Below are positions 1-5,407 of a stretch of DNA of 5,856 nucleotides, piece by piece. The stretch comes from Deltaproteobacteria bacterium (GTDB lineage Bacteria; Myxococcota_A; UBA9160; SMWR01). A program made the position numbers and the translations under genes. The notes beneath the pieces are model-generated. The model was not told the DNA's origin. It was given only the letters and a program-made list of their open reading frames with translations, and made no database searches. Location: contig JAFDAW010000179.1 of NCBI GenBank assembly GCA_019313605.1, positions 1-5,856 of the forward strand, given 5' to 3'. The stretch's first letter is position 1. Each line of letters starts with the position of its first letter.

Positions 1-62
1 GCTGGCAAGGCGCTCGATTGAGCCCTAGCAGCGCTAGGGCGATTGAGAGCAACGCAGCCAGC
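1..62. other. Nested inverted repeat / structured element at the left edge
   Basis: Three nested stems are perfectly paired. GCTGGC (1-6) pairs with GCCAGC (57-62), GCTC (12-15) with GAGC (47-50), and GCCCTAGC (22-29) with GCTAGGGC (33-40) around an AGC loop. Between the middle and inner stems both strands carry the same hexamer, GATTGA (16-21 and 41-46), so they would face each other as a symmetric internal loop of G-A and U-U mismatches. No T-run follows, so this is not a classical intrinsic terminator. It could be the 3' end of an upstream transcript, a small structured RNA, or a protein-binding palindrome. The outer stem begins at base 1 and may continue beyond the window. The pairing is seen directly; the function is unknown. 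Confidence 0.55.
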
Positions 63-137
63 GGTGATGCAGCGGCGTTCGGCCGGCGCGACAGTCTTGG
101 GTCAGGCTCCTAGGCTACCCTTGCGGGGGATTTCAAC

Positions 138-143
138 GGGGAG
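138..143 (+). promoter_or_regulatory. Ribosome binding site of the AhpD-like gene
   Basis: GGGGAG lies 8 nt before the ATG at 152. It would overlap the in-frame GTG at 143, which argues for the ATG as the true start. I could not find a convincing -35/-10 pair in the 75 bases upstream. Confidence 0.65.
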
Positions 144-151
144 TGTGGTCT

Positions 152-712
152 ATGGCGCTGTTTCCGTCGCTCCCCGAAAACCCGCATCTCGCCGACGTAT
201 TCAGAGCTTTCCCGGAGCGCGTCAAGCCGCTACTCGCCTACCATGATGCGCTCCTGCGCGGCGAAAGCCCGCTTACGGTCGCTGAGCGCGAGCTGATCGC
301 CGCTTTTGTTTCCGGGCTCAACGCTTGCGATTTCTGCTTCGGCGCACACAAGCTCTATGCACGCGCGTTTGGCATTGATGAAAGCGTCATCGATGCGTTG
401 ACCGCAGACCTCGAGACTGCGGATGTAGAGCCCCAGCTGAAGCCGATCCTTCGATATATCGCCAAGCTGAAGGACCTACCGCCCAAACTGACAACAGCGG
501 ATGCACAGGCTGTTTATGACGCGGGGTGGTCGGAACGCGCGCTTTTCGATGCGATCGAAGTGGCGGCGTTGTTTAATTTCATGAACCGCATCATCGAAGG
601 GACGGGTGTGACATTTGACTACGCGGACTTCCCGGTAACGGAGCAGGAAATCAAAGCGCGCCGTACGCGGACCTACGCTGATTTCGCCGACATCATCGGC
701 ATTGACAAATAG
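152..712 (+). CDS. Peroxidase-related enzyme, AhpD-like / carboxymuconolactone decarboxylase fold
   Basis: The product is a 186-residue protein of the uncharacterised peroxidase-related family within the AhpD/CMD superfamily, probably a cytoplasmic thiol-based reductase or peroxidase. The AhpD catalytic set is intact: Glu47, then Cys59-x-x-Cys62 and His66 in the segment NACDFCFGAH, with the same 12-residue Glu-to-Cys spacing as AhpD Glu118/Cys130. The C-terminal half (about 95-150) is the second helical part typical of this family, with the stretch ALFNFMNRIIEGTGV. No signal peptide or membrane segment is visible. The ATG at 152 is chosen over the GTG at 143 because GGGGAG sits 8 nt upstream of it. 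The gene stands alone, convergent with the antiporter gene. The physiological substrate and electron donor cannot be inferred: no AhpC-like peroxiredoxin or lipoyl enzyme is in the window. Confidence 0.9.
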   Translation: MALFPSLPENPHLADVFRAFPERVKPLLAYHDALLRGESPLTVAERELIAAFVSGLNACDFCFGAHKLYARAFGIDESVIDALTADLETADVEPQLKPILRYIAKLKDLPPKLTTADAQAVYDAGWSERALFDAIEVAALFNFMNRIIEGTGVTFDYADFPVTEQEIKARRTRTYADFADIIGIDK

Positions 713-729
713 GCCGACGACTCGTTGCA

Positions 730-787
730 GCGTCAGGTATCGAAACGAGCTTCAACAGCAAAGTTCTACGCGAAATCTTCCTGACGC
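730..787. terminator. Possible bidirectional terminator structure at a convergent junction
   Basis: In the 97-bp gap between two convergent stop codons, GCGTCAGG (730-737) is perfectly complementary to CCTGACGC (780-787), enclosing 42 nt. A second short pair, CTCGTT (721-726) with AACGAG (744-749), overlaps it and would compete. A small hairpin, GAAGG (798-802) with CCTTC (807-811), reaches into the antiporter stop codon. No T-run follows on either strand, so a Rho-independent terminator in the strict sense is not supported. Confidence 0.3.
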
Positions 788-809
788 CCCGCTGCGCGAA
801 GGCGCCCCT

Positions 810-2459
810 TCAGCTGCGGCGCATCATTGCGTAGATGTCCGTGCGGCGGACGATCCCCAGGAGCTGGCGGTCCTTGACGACGGGCCAGCTTTGGACGCGA
901 TGGCGATCGAGAACTTCGAGGGCCTTGGCGAGCGAAGCGTCCGGATCCAACGCGTCGTCGACACTGCTCGTCAGATCCTCGGCGATGACGAGCCCGCGAA
1001 GGAAGGGGTCGTAGAGGGTGTTCTTGACTTCCTCGTAGGAGATGACGCCCTTGAAGTAGGCCTCGTGATCGATCACCGGAAGCAGGTCGGCACCGGTCTC
1101 TCCAAGAGCCTTGAGCACACGCTCGAAGGAAAGTGATTCGGACACGAAGCGGGGTCGTCGCCGCATCGCGTGTTCGACGGTCGTCTTGTTATCGCTGTCA
1201 GAATCGTCTTTCAACAAGCCGAGATTGCGCCGAAACTCCAGGTACACCCAGCGCAATGCCTCCGTGCCCTTGGCTTCTGCGTGAGGCAGGAGATTTGCGA
1301 GCGTGACCTCACCCGCGCGCACGACTACGTGACGCACCAGAAATGGGCCGATCAGTTCGAAGATGACCACCGACGCCACGACGACATGGCGCAGATGGGC
1401 GGTCTCCGTGGGCGCGATCTGCTCGAGGCTCGCCACCAACCCCAGCGCAATCCCGGCCTGACAGAGCAACCCCGAACCCAGCGATCGCGGCAGCGAGTCG
1501 CTCAAGCCCGTCAATCGCATACCGATGCGCGAGCCGTAGATTTTGCCGGCTGTCCGCGCCGCGATGAACAGCACTGCAAGCAGGCCTCCCTGCGCGATCG
1601 CATCGAGGTGGAGATCGCGACCCGCAGCGATAAAGAAGAGCACGTAGATGGGATAGACGGTGTTCTCGAGGTAGCGGAACAACTCGTCGGAATGGGGGGA
1701 TCCGTTCGCAATCGCGAGGCCCGCCGCAAAGCAAGCCAGCATCCCCAAACCGGTTCCGCCGACCTCACCCCAGTGCGCGATGCCGAGTGTTGCCAGCACC
1801 ACGAGGATGCCGAGCAGCACCAGTTCGCGCCGCCCCGTGATCGACTCGAGCCAGACCGCCGCGGCGAAGCCAATCGCGCCACCACCGGCCAGCGCGATCA
1901 GTGCCGAAAGCGTGGCGCCTCCCGCACCGCCGACGCCGAAAGCGAGGCTGGCCAGCACCGGGTAGGCGATCAATGCCACGAGGTTGTTATGTCCCACGCA
2001 AAGCATCAGGCAGCGGGATGTGGGGCCCTCGGCTTCGACTTCGCGGAGTGTCACGAGGGTTGCGCTGGGCGCGCTCGCAACCGCAAGCGCCGGCGCGATG
2101 ACACCCAATCTCCAGTCGCCGGTCGCCAGGTAGACGGCGCCGCCCACCAACACGCTAGTGAGCCCGATCTCAGCCCCGGAAATACCCAGGATCCGGGGGC
2201 CGACCTCCCTGAAGATCGGAAACCGGAAGGCCGCACCGATGCTGAACAGGATGAAGCCGACGCCGAGCTCCTGCAGCACGCGCAGCGGCACCTCGGTATC
2301 GGGGCCCAGCATGAACTGCGCCAGGATCCCGTCCGGCTCGGCCCACGCCAGACCGATGTGGGGGCCGAGAAACAAACCCACCAACAGATACACGGTGACC
2401 CGGGGAATCCCGTGACCCGAGGCAAACCGCCCGACCGCCAGGCTCAGCAGCAGCGCCAC
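810..2459 (-). CDS. CPA-type cation/proton antiporter with C-terminal CBS pair
   Basis: The product is a 549-residue inner-membrane protein. Residues 1 to about 382 form the multi-helix Na+/H+ exchanger domain (CPA superfamily, KefB/NapA-like), expected to exchange a monovalent cation for protons. Residues about 430-549 form two CBS motifs (roughly 430-483 and 493-549) that usually bind adenine nucleotides and regulate transport. Visible family marks are the first helix followed by GHGIPRVTVYLLVGLFLGP (15-33), the crossover segment SAPSATLVTLRE (129-140), and a lysine in ARTAGKIYG (Lys306) that corresponds to the conserved basic residue of helix 10. Oddly, the acidic pair expected in helix 5 reads Asn158-Asn159 (VGHNNLVAL). 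The start is a GTG with no clear Shine-Dalgarno. The frame is open upstream to a stop at 2511-2513 and encodes hydrophobic residues (FFSTFVPLAV), so the true start may lie further upstream, for example a CTG at 2495. The gene is divergent from the SDR gene. The transported ion is unknown. Confidence 0.88.
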   Translation of the reverse strand: MALLLSLAVGRFASGHGIPRVTVYLLVGLFLGPHIGLAWAEPDGILAQFMLGPDTEVPLRVLQELGVGFILFSIGAAFRFPIFREVGPRILGISGAEIGLTSVLVGGAVYLATGDWRLGVIAPALAVASAPSATLVTLREVEAEGPTSRCLMLCVGHNNLVALIAYPVLASLAFGVGGAGGATLSALIALAGGGAIGFAAAVWLESITGRRELVLLGILVVLATLGIAHWGEVGGTGLGMLACFAAGLAIANGSPHSDELFRYLENTVYPIYVLFFIAAGRDLHLDAIAQGGLLAVLFIAARTAGKIYGSRIGMRLTGLSDSLPRSLGSGLLCQAGIALGLVASLEQIAPTETAHLRHVVVASVVIFELIGPFLVRHVVVRAGEVTLANLLPHAEAKGTEALRWVYLEFRRNLGLLKDDSDSDNKTTVEHAMRRRPRFVSESLSFERVLKALGETGADLLPVIDHEAYFKGVISYEEVKNTLYDPFLRGLVIAEDLTSSVDDALDPDASLAKALEVLDRHRVQSWPVVKDRQLLGIVRRTDIYAMMRRS

Positions 2460-2628
2460 GGCGAGCGGTACAAAGGTGGAAAAGAAGGAAGCCAGTGCTC
2501 GACCCGTCCTCTACCGTCTCGATCAATTCACTTTGCGCCCGAAGCCTCCGCACGCACGATCGCGAACCGGAGACCCTCCCGCGCACTGTAGTACACCATG
2601 CGGGACCGACAGAAACTCGGAGATTGCG
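2460..2628. promoter_or_regulatory. Divergent intergenic region between antiporter and SDR genes
   Basis: This 169-bp segment must hold the promoters of both divergent genes, unless the antiporter starts slightly upstream of its annotated GTG. I see no confident -35/-10 pair on either strand. A short dyad, TGTA-G-TACA, sits at 2587-2595, about 34 bp upstream of the SDR start, and could be an operator half-site pair. It is short enough to occur by chance. Confidence 0.35.
2619..2622 (+). promoter_or_regulatory. Ribosome binding site fixing the SDR start
   Basis: GGAG lies 6 nt before the GTG at 2629, immediately ahead of the first beta strand KVLVTGGTG. This supports the GTG over upstream in-frame codons that would add about 50 residues of non-conserved sequence. 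Confidence 0.6.
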
Positions 2629-3642
2629 GTGAAGGTACTGGTCACAGGGGGAACGGGGTTCGTGGGATCCCACGCGGTCGCCGCGCTCCTGCGCGGTGGC
2701 CATCAGGTGCGCCTGCTGGTTCGGGATCCCAGCAAGATCCAACGAGTGTTCGAAGCCCGCGGGATCCAGCTCGACGATTACGTGGTCGGGGACATGGCCG
2801 ACGCCCAGGCCGTCCGCAGTGCGCTGATGGGCTGCGATGCCGTCCTGCACGCGGCCGCAACACTATTTGGCGATAGCAAAATCTGCGCCACCAACGTGCA
2901 GGGCGCTCACAATGTCCTGGGCATCGGTTGCGAACTCGGCCTCGACCCCATTCTCTACACCTCGACCGTCGCGGCAATATTCCCACCCACAGGTGAGCAC
3001 TTCGCGGTCGACGATCCGGTTCGCGGCCTGGAGACCAGCTACGGGCGTTCCAAGATCGAGGGCGAGCGCTTCGCACGCGAACTGCAGGAGCGGGGCGCAC
3101 CGGTCGTCCCCATCTATCCCTCAGCCGTCTTCGGGCCCGACGATCCGGGGCCCGGAGAACCCACCAGAGGTCTGCGCGACGGGATCCGCTTTGGCTGGCC
3201 GATGACCACCAGCGGTATCTCGATCATCGACGTGCGAGACCTCGCGGAGGTCATCGCCGCAGCCGTCGAGCCCGGGCGTGGGCCGCGGCGCTTCATGGCC
3301 GGAGGGCACTTCACGAGCTGGCCCGAATTCGCAAACCTCTGCGACACACTGACGAACCGGCGCGCACTGCGCCTTGCGATCCCCGGCCCATTGCTGCGCG
3401 GCATCGGGCGACTGCTCGACGCCGCAAAGAGGATCGTCCCCATCAACTACCCGCTCACCCACGAAGCAGCAGTGTTCGTCACCCGCTTCGCCCCGTGTGA
3501 CAACCGCGCAACCGTCGACCAACTCGGCGTCCAGTTCCGCCCGACCGCAGAAACACTCGAAGACACCATCCGATGGCTCTACGAAACCGGCGAGATCAGC
3601 AAGAAAATTGCAGGCCGAATCGCGAACGACCCCGCGAGTTAG
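2629..3642 (+). CDS. NAD(P)-dependent epimerase/dehydratase, extended SDR family
   Basis: The product is a 337-residue cytoplasmic oxidoreductase with a Rossmann fold. The dinucleotide-binding glycine motif is TGGTGFVG (6-13). The end of beta 2 reads LVRDPSK with Arg32, which may favour NADP(H). An acidic GD (54-55) contacts the adenine in this family. The catalytic triad is visible as Ser112 (or Thr111/Thr113) in YTSTVAAIF and Tyr138-x-x-x-Lys142 in SYGRSKIEGE. The length and layout resemble the dihydroflavonol reductase / 3-beta-hydroxysteroid dehydrogenase / HpnA-like branch, but the substrate-binding C-terminal half does not let me name a substrate. The start is the GTG at 2629 with GGAG 6 nt upstream. 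The gene appears monocistronic: divergent from the antiporter and convergent with the transpeptidase. The coding sequence contains four GGATCC hexamers. Confidence in the family is high; confidence in the reaction is low. Confidence 0.9.
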   Translation: MKVLVTGGTGFVGSHAVAALLRGGHQVRLLVRDPSKIQRVFEARGIQLDDYVVGDMADAQAVRSALMGCDAVLHAAATLFGDSKICATNVQGAHNVLGIGCELGLDPILYTSTVAAIFPPTGEHFAVDDPVRGLETSYGRSKIEGERFARELQERGAPVVPIYPSAVFGPDDPGPGEPTRGLRDGIRFGWPMTTSGISIIDVRDLAEVIAAAVEPGRGPRRFMAGGHFTSWPEFANLCDTLTNRRALRLAIPGPLLRGIGRLLDAAKRIVPINYPLTHEAAVFVTRFAPCDNRATVDQLGVQFRPTAETLEDTIRWLYETGEISKKIAGRIANDPAS

Positions 3643-3645
3643 AAA

Positions 3646-3664
3646 CGAAACCACCCTTGTTTCG
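3646..3664 (+). terminator. Small hairpin just after the SDR stop codon
   Basis: CGAAAC (3646-3651) pairs with GTTTCG (3659-3664) around a 7-nt loop, starting 4 nt after the SDR stop. AGTCA (3672-3676) with TGACT (3683-3687) forms a second weak hairpin with a TTTT in its loop and 3' arm. These may contribute to transcript ending, but the stems are short and there is no trailing T-run. Confidence 0.25.
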
Positions 3665-3709
3665 CGTCGTGAGTCAGGCTTTTGACTGAACTCTATTGCG
3701 GGGGTTGGT

Positions 3710-3772
3710 TGCGCGGGTGCGGTGACGGGAGGCCATAGGGCTCGAACCCCATGTCGCCCGATTGCCCGCGCA
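3710..3772. other. Long stem-loop with T-arm-like tip, competing with the 3714-3885 stem
   Basis: TGCGCGGG (3710-3717) is perfectly complementary to CCCGCGCA (3765-3772). Inside it CGGG (3726-3729) pairs with CCCG (3757-3760), and CAT-A-GGG (3734-3740) pairs with CCCATG (3748-3753) with one bulged A. The apical loop is CTCGAAC, resembling a tRNA T-loop. Bases 3714-3717 and 3726-3729 are also needed by the outer 17-bp stem, so the two folds exclude each other. Confidence 0.45.
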
Positions 3773-3800
3773 GACCTTTCCGGTTCACTCGCTAAATGCC

Positions 3801-3817
3801 ACTGGCGGGGGCCCAGT
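3801..3817. other. Short hairpin inside the structured segment
   Basis: ACTGG (3801-3805) pairs with CCAGT (3813-3817) around a 7-nt GC-rich loop, just before the larger hairpin that begins at 3820. It is supported only by complementarity. Confidence 0.3.
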
Positions 3818-3819
3818 TG

Positions 3820-3868
3820 ACCGGGGTTGGTGGAGGCGTTGGTGAATAGTCACCAACGTCCCCCTGGT
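3820..3868. other. Strong hairpin with 9-bp perfect core
   Basis: CGTTGGTGA (3837-3845) pairs perfectly with TCACCAACG (3850-3858) around a 4-nt ATAG loop. The stem can be resumed further out: GGGG (3823-3826) with CCCC (3861-3864), and ACC (3820-3822) with GGT (3866-3868) past a bulged T. GTTGGTG also occurs at 3826-3832, offering an alternative partner for the 3' arm. No T-run follows on either strand. It may act in Rho-dependent or bidirectional termination, in mRNA 3'-end protection, or as part of a structured RNA. Confidence 0.5.
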
Positions 3869-3899
3869 TCCCGTCACCGCATCCGAGTGGCGCTCCCTT

Positions 3900-3915
3900 T
3901 CGAGAGGGCTCTCGA
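3900..3915. other. Palindrome downstream of the transpeptidase gene
   Basis: TCGAGAG-GG-CTCTCGA is a 7-bp dyad with a 2-bp centre, 41-56 bp beyond the transpeptidase stop codon. As RNA it would form a 6-bp stem with a 4-nt loop. It lacks a T-run, so it is either a weak terminator hairpin or a protein-binding palindrome. Confidence 0.35.
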
Positions 3916-3955
3916 TTCGGTGGTCTTCTTTCGCGTGTAGAAACGGATTCGCCAG

Positions 3956-5386
3956 TTAGTTGAGTGATGCGCCTTTCGCATTCGCAGCTGCCGCAGTCGT
4001 AGTTGGTGTCGAGACCCAACGCGCCGCAAGCTCAGGGCGGCATTTGCGGTCCTCGCAGAAGACACCCTGGAGTACCTCCGCGGCGATCTGCGAAGCACTG
4101 CGCCACCACTGGTCGCTCTGGACCAGCAGCACGGCTACTGCAATTTCTGGATTGTCAGCTGGCGCGATGCCCACGAACCACTCGTAGCGGCCCTTGGGAT
4201 CCGTGCCCGACAGACTCCCCGTCTTGCCCGCTACCTCGACGGGGCCTAACAGCGGCTTACCATTGCGCTTGCGAAACGCGCTCCGCGCCGTTCCCTTGCG
4301 GGTGGTGTCGATCAACATCGCGCGAAGCTCGTCGGCGAGTTCCGGCGTCATGACCTGGCGTGGGGCGGGGCTAGCGGGGAGCAGCATTTCGCGGCCGGCA
4401 GCATCGTGCACACCCTCGATCCAATGGGGCGCCACCAACTCGCCGCGCGCAAGCGTGGCTGCGAGTTGGGCTGCGTGCATCGGTGTGATCCGAGAGCCCG
4501 CGAGTCCGCAACCCAGTCGCCCCACGTCGTAGCGATCCTCACCGGGATCCACCGTACCTGCGGGATGAGCGGGGGCTGGCTCCGACAGCCAACCAAAGCG
4601 CGAGATTGCATCCACCAGCGATTCTTCGCCCACCGCGTGAACCGCCAACTGTGCGAAGCATTGGTTGTTGGAACTCGCGAGTGCTTTTTGGAGCGAGACC
4701 TCGTGGCCCGAGCGAGGCGGATCGATCGATTTGCGCGTCAGTTTGTAGGGACTGCCGCTGTAGCGGCACGGAAGTTTCGCGAGGCTTGGATCGCGATCCA
4801 ACGCGGCCGCCGCGGTGATGACCTTCACGAGTGAGGCGGCGGGATAAATCTTGGTCGGTGGGAACTGGCTGACGTCGGTAGACGCATATGAGAGTACCCG
4901 GCCGGTGTCGGGATCGAGCACGATGACGTGACCGAGCGCGACTTTGCCCTTGCGCAGGATCTTGAAGACATTGCGGGAGAGTTCGGGATCGAACGTATAG
5001 CGGACCTCGAGCGACTCGATCTGGCCCCCGGTTCCGCGAAGGATGGGCATCGTTTCGACGAAGCGTTCCGCACCGAGTTCATCGGTAGCGATGTCGAGAC
5101 TCAAGACCTGCTCGGTGACGGGTGGGTGTTCGAAGAGATGGCGCGGTGGTTTCGCGATCGGGTCATTGGCGACCGGGCCCCGCGCGGCGACCACGGGCTG
5201 CTCGTTCGGTTCAGCCGGAGTCTGCAGCTTCCAGACGACGCCGATCACAATGGCTGCGACGAGCGCGAAACAACCCGCGAGCGTCGCCAGGCCGCGCCGA
5301 GACCAGTGACGCCGCCTCTTCTGCTGGGCCTCGCGCCAGTGAAAATCCGCACCGCCGCGCCGTTTTTCGCCTTGGTCCTCTATCAA
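3956..5386 (-). CDS. Penicillin-binding protein, transpeptidase domain, with short N-terminal region
   Basis: The product is a 476-residue bitopic membrane protein with a periplasmic DD-transpeptidase domain that crosslinks peptidoglycan and is acylated by beta-lactams. Numbering is from the TTG start. A cytoplasmic arginine-rich tail is followed by one membrane helix at about 33-52, then a linker of roughly 70 residues. The usual entry to the domain, YTFDPEL and then GHVIVLDPDTGRVLSYAS, lies near 130-170. All three active-site motifs are present: Ser185-x-x-Lys188 (SLVK), Ser238-x-Asn240 (SSN) and Lys388-Thr-Gly (KTGS). The C-terminus is an alanine/threonine-rich tail. There is no recognisable glycosyltransferase or full dimerisation/pedestal domain, so it looks like a minimal class B-type PBP. 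The frame is open to an ATG at 5590, but that would overlap the Nfu gene by 91 bp. The TTG at 5386, downstream of AAAGGAGAGG, is preferred; a GTG at 5428 is an alternative. Confidence 0.88.
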   Translation of the reverse strand: MIEDQGEKRRGGADFHWREAQQKRRRHWSRRGLATLAGCFALVAAIVIGVVWKLQTPAEPNEQPVVAARGPVANDPIAKPPRHLFEHPPVTEQVLSLDIATDELGAERFVETMPILRGTGGQIESLEVRYTFDPELSRNVFKILRKGKVALGHVIVLDPDTGRVLSYASTDVSQFPPTKIYPAASLVKVITAAAALDRDPSLAKLPCRYSGSPYKLTRKSIDPPRSGHEVSLQKALASSNNQCFAQLAVHAVGEESLVDAISRFGWLSEPAPAHPAGTVDPGEDRYDVGRLGCGLAGSRITPMHAAQLAATLARGELVAPHWIEGVHDAAGREMLLPASPAPRQVMTPELADELRAMLIDTTRKGTARSAFRKRNGKPLLGPVEVAGKTGSLSGTDPKGRYEWFVGIAPADNPEIAVAVLLVQSDQWWRSASQIAAEVLQGVFCEDRKCRPELAARWVSTPTTTAAAANAKGASLN

Positions 5387-5397
5387 ATCGCCGCCGT

Positions 5398-5407
5398 CCT
5401 CTCCTTT
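5398..5407 (-). promoter_or_regulatory. Probable ribosome binding site of the transpeptidase gene
   Basis: AAAGGAGAGG on the minus strand ends 11 nt before a TTG at 5386. It is the only strong purine-rich site between the Nfu stop and the membrane helix, so it decides the start chosen here. The spacing is slightly long and the start codon is non-ATG, so the start remains uncertain. Confidence 0.5.

Larger units (their letters stand above)
3714..3885. repeat. 17-bp inverted repeat bounding a structured 172-bp segment (candidate ncRNA)
   Basis: CGGGTGCGGTGACGGGA (3714-3730) pairs with TCCCGTCACCGCATCCG (3869-3885) over 17 positions. The only imperfection is one G-U wobble when read on the + strand. 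The enclosed segment carries further hairpins (3801-3817 and 3820-3868), the latter abutting the 3' arm of this stem directly. This could be a multi-branched structured RNA, a large convergent-gene terminator, or a remnant of a small inverted-repeat element. No target-site duplication is visible at its flanks and no promoter is clear on either strand. Confidence 0.5.
3643..3955. other. 313-bp intergenic gap between convergent genes, rich in inverted repeats
   Basis: No credible coding sequence is present; the only open frames are short and arginine/proline-rich. The gap holds several separate dyads: 3646-3664, 3672-3687, 3710-3772, 3714-3885, 3801-3817, 3820-3868 and 3900-3915. This is far more than two convergent terminators need, and none is followed by a proper T-run. 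A TTGACT hexamer at 3682-3687 could serve as a -35 box reading rightward, but no matching -10 follows at the right distance. Confidence 0.6.

Noticed and set aside
702..1136. A 144-codon + strand open frame after the AhpD-like gene
   Set aside because: It is the antisense image of the CBS domain region. Its hydrophobic/acidic periodicity comes from the CBS codons, and it has no ribosome binding site.
1170..2591. A 473-codon open frame on the + strand, opposite the antiporter gene
   Set aside because: Its translation is rich in Arg, Gln and His with no recognisable domain, and it mirrors the codon pattern of the antiporter/CBS gene on the other strand, which has clear family motifs.
2476..2628. 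N-terminal extension of the SDR protein
   Set aside because: The extra 51 residues are not SDR-like, and the first beta strand and a GGAG site define the GTG at 2629.
3736..3752. tRNA gene suggested by the T-arm-like sequence GGGCTCGAACCCC
   Set aside because: Neither strand offers a matching acceptor stem or anticodon arm at the right distances, and the stem itself breaks after three pairs when forced into T-arm geometry without a bulge.
3643..3955. Integron attC-type recombination site
   Set aside because: The long imperfect dyad suggested it, but no core GTTRRRY / RYYYAAC pair sits at the ends and no integrase gene is nearby.
3792..4019. A 75-codon minus-strand open frame in the convergent gap
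   Set aside because: It overlaps the transpeptidase C-terminus in another frame, is proline/arginine-rich, and crosses the strong inverted repeats; there is no sign of coding selection.
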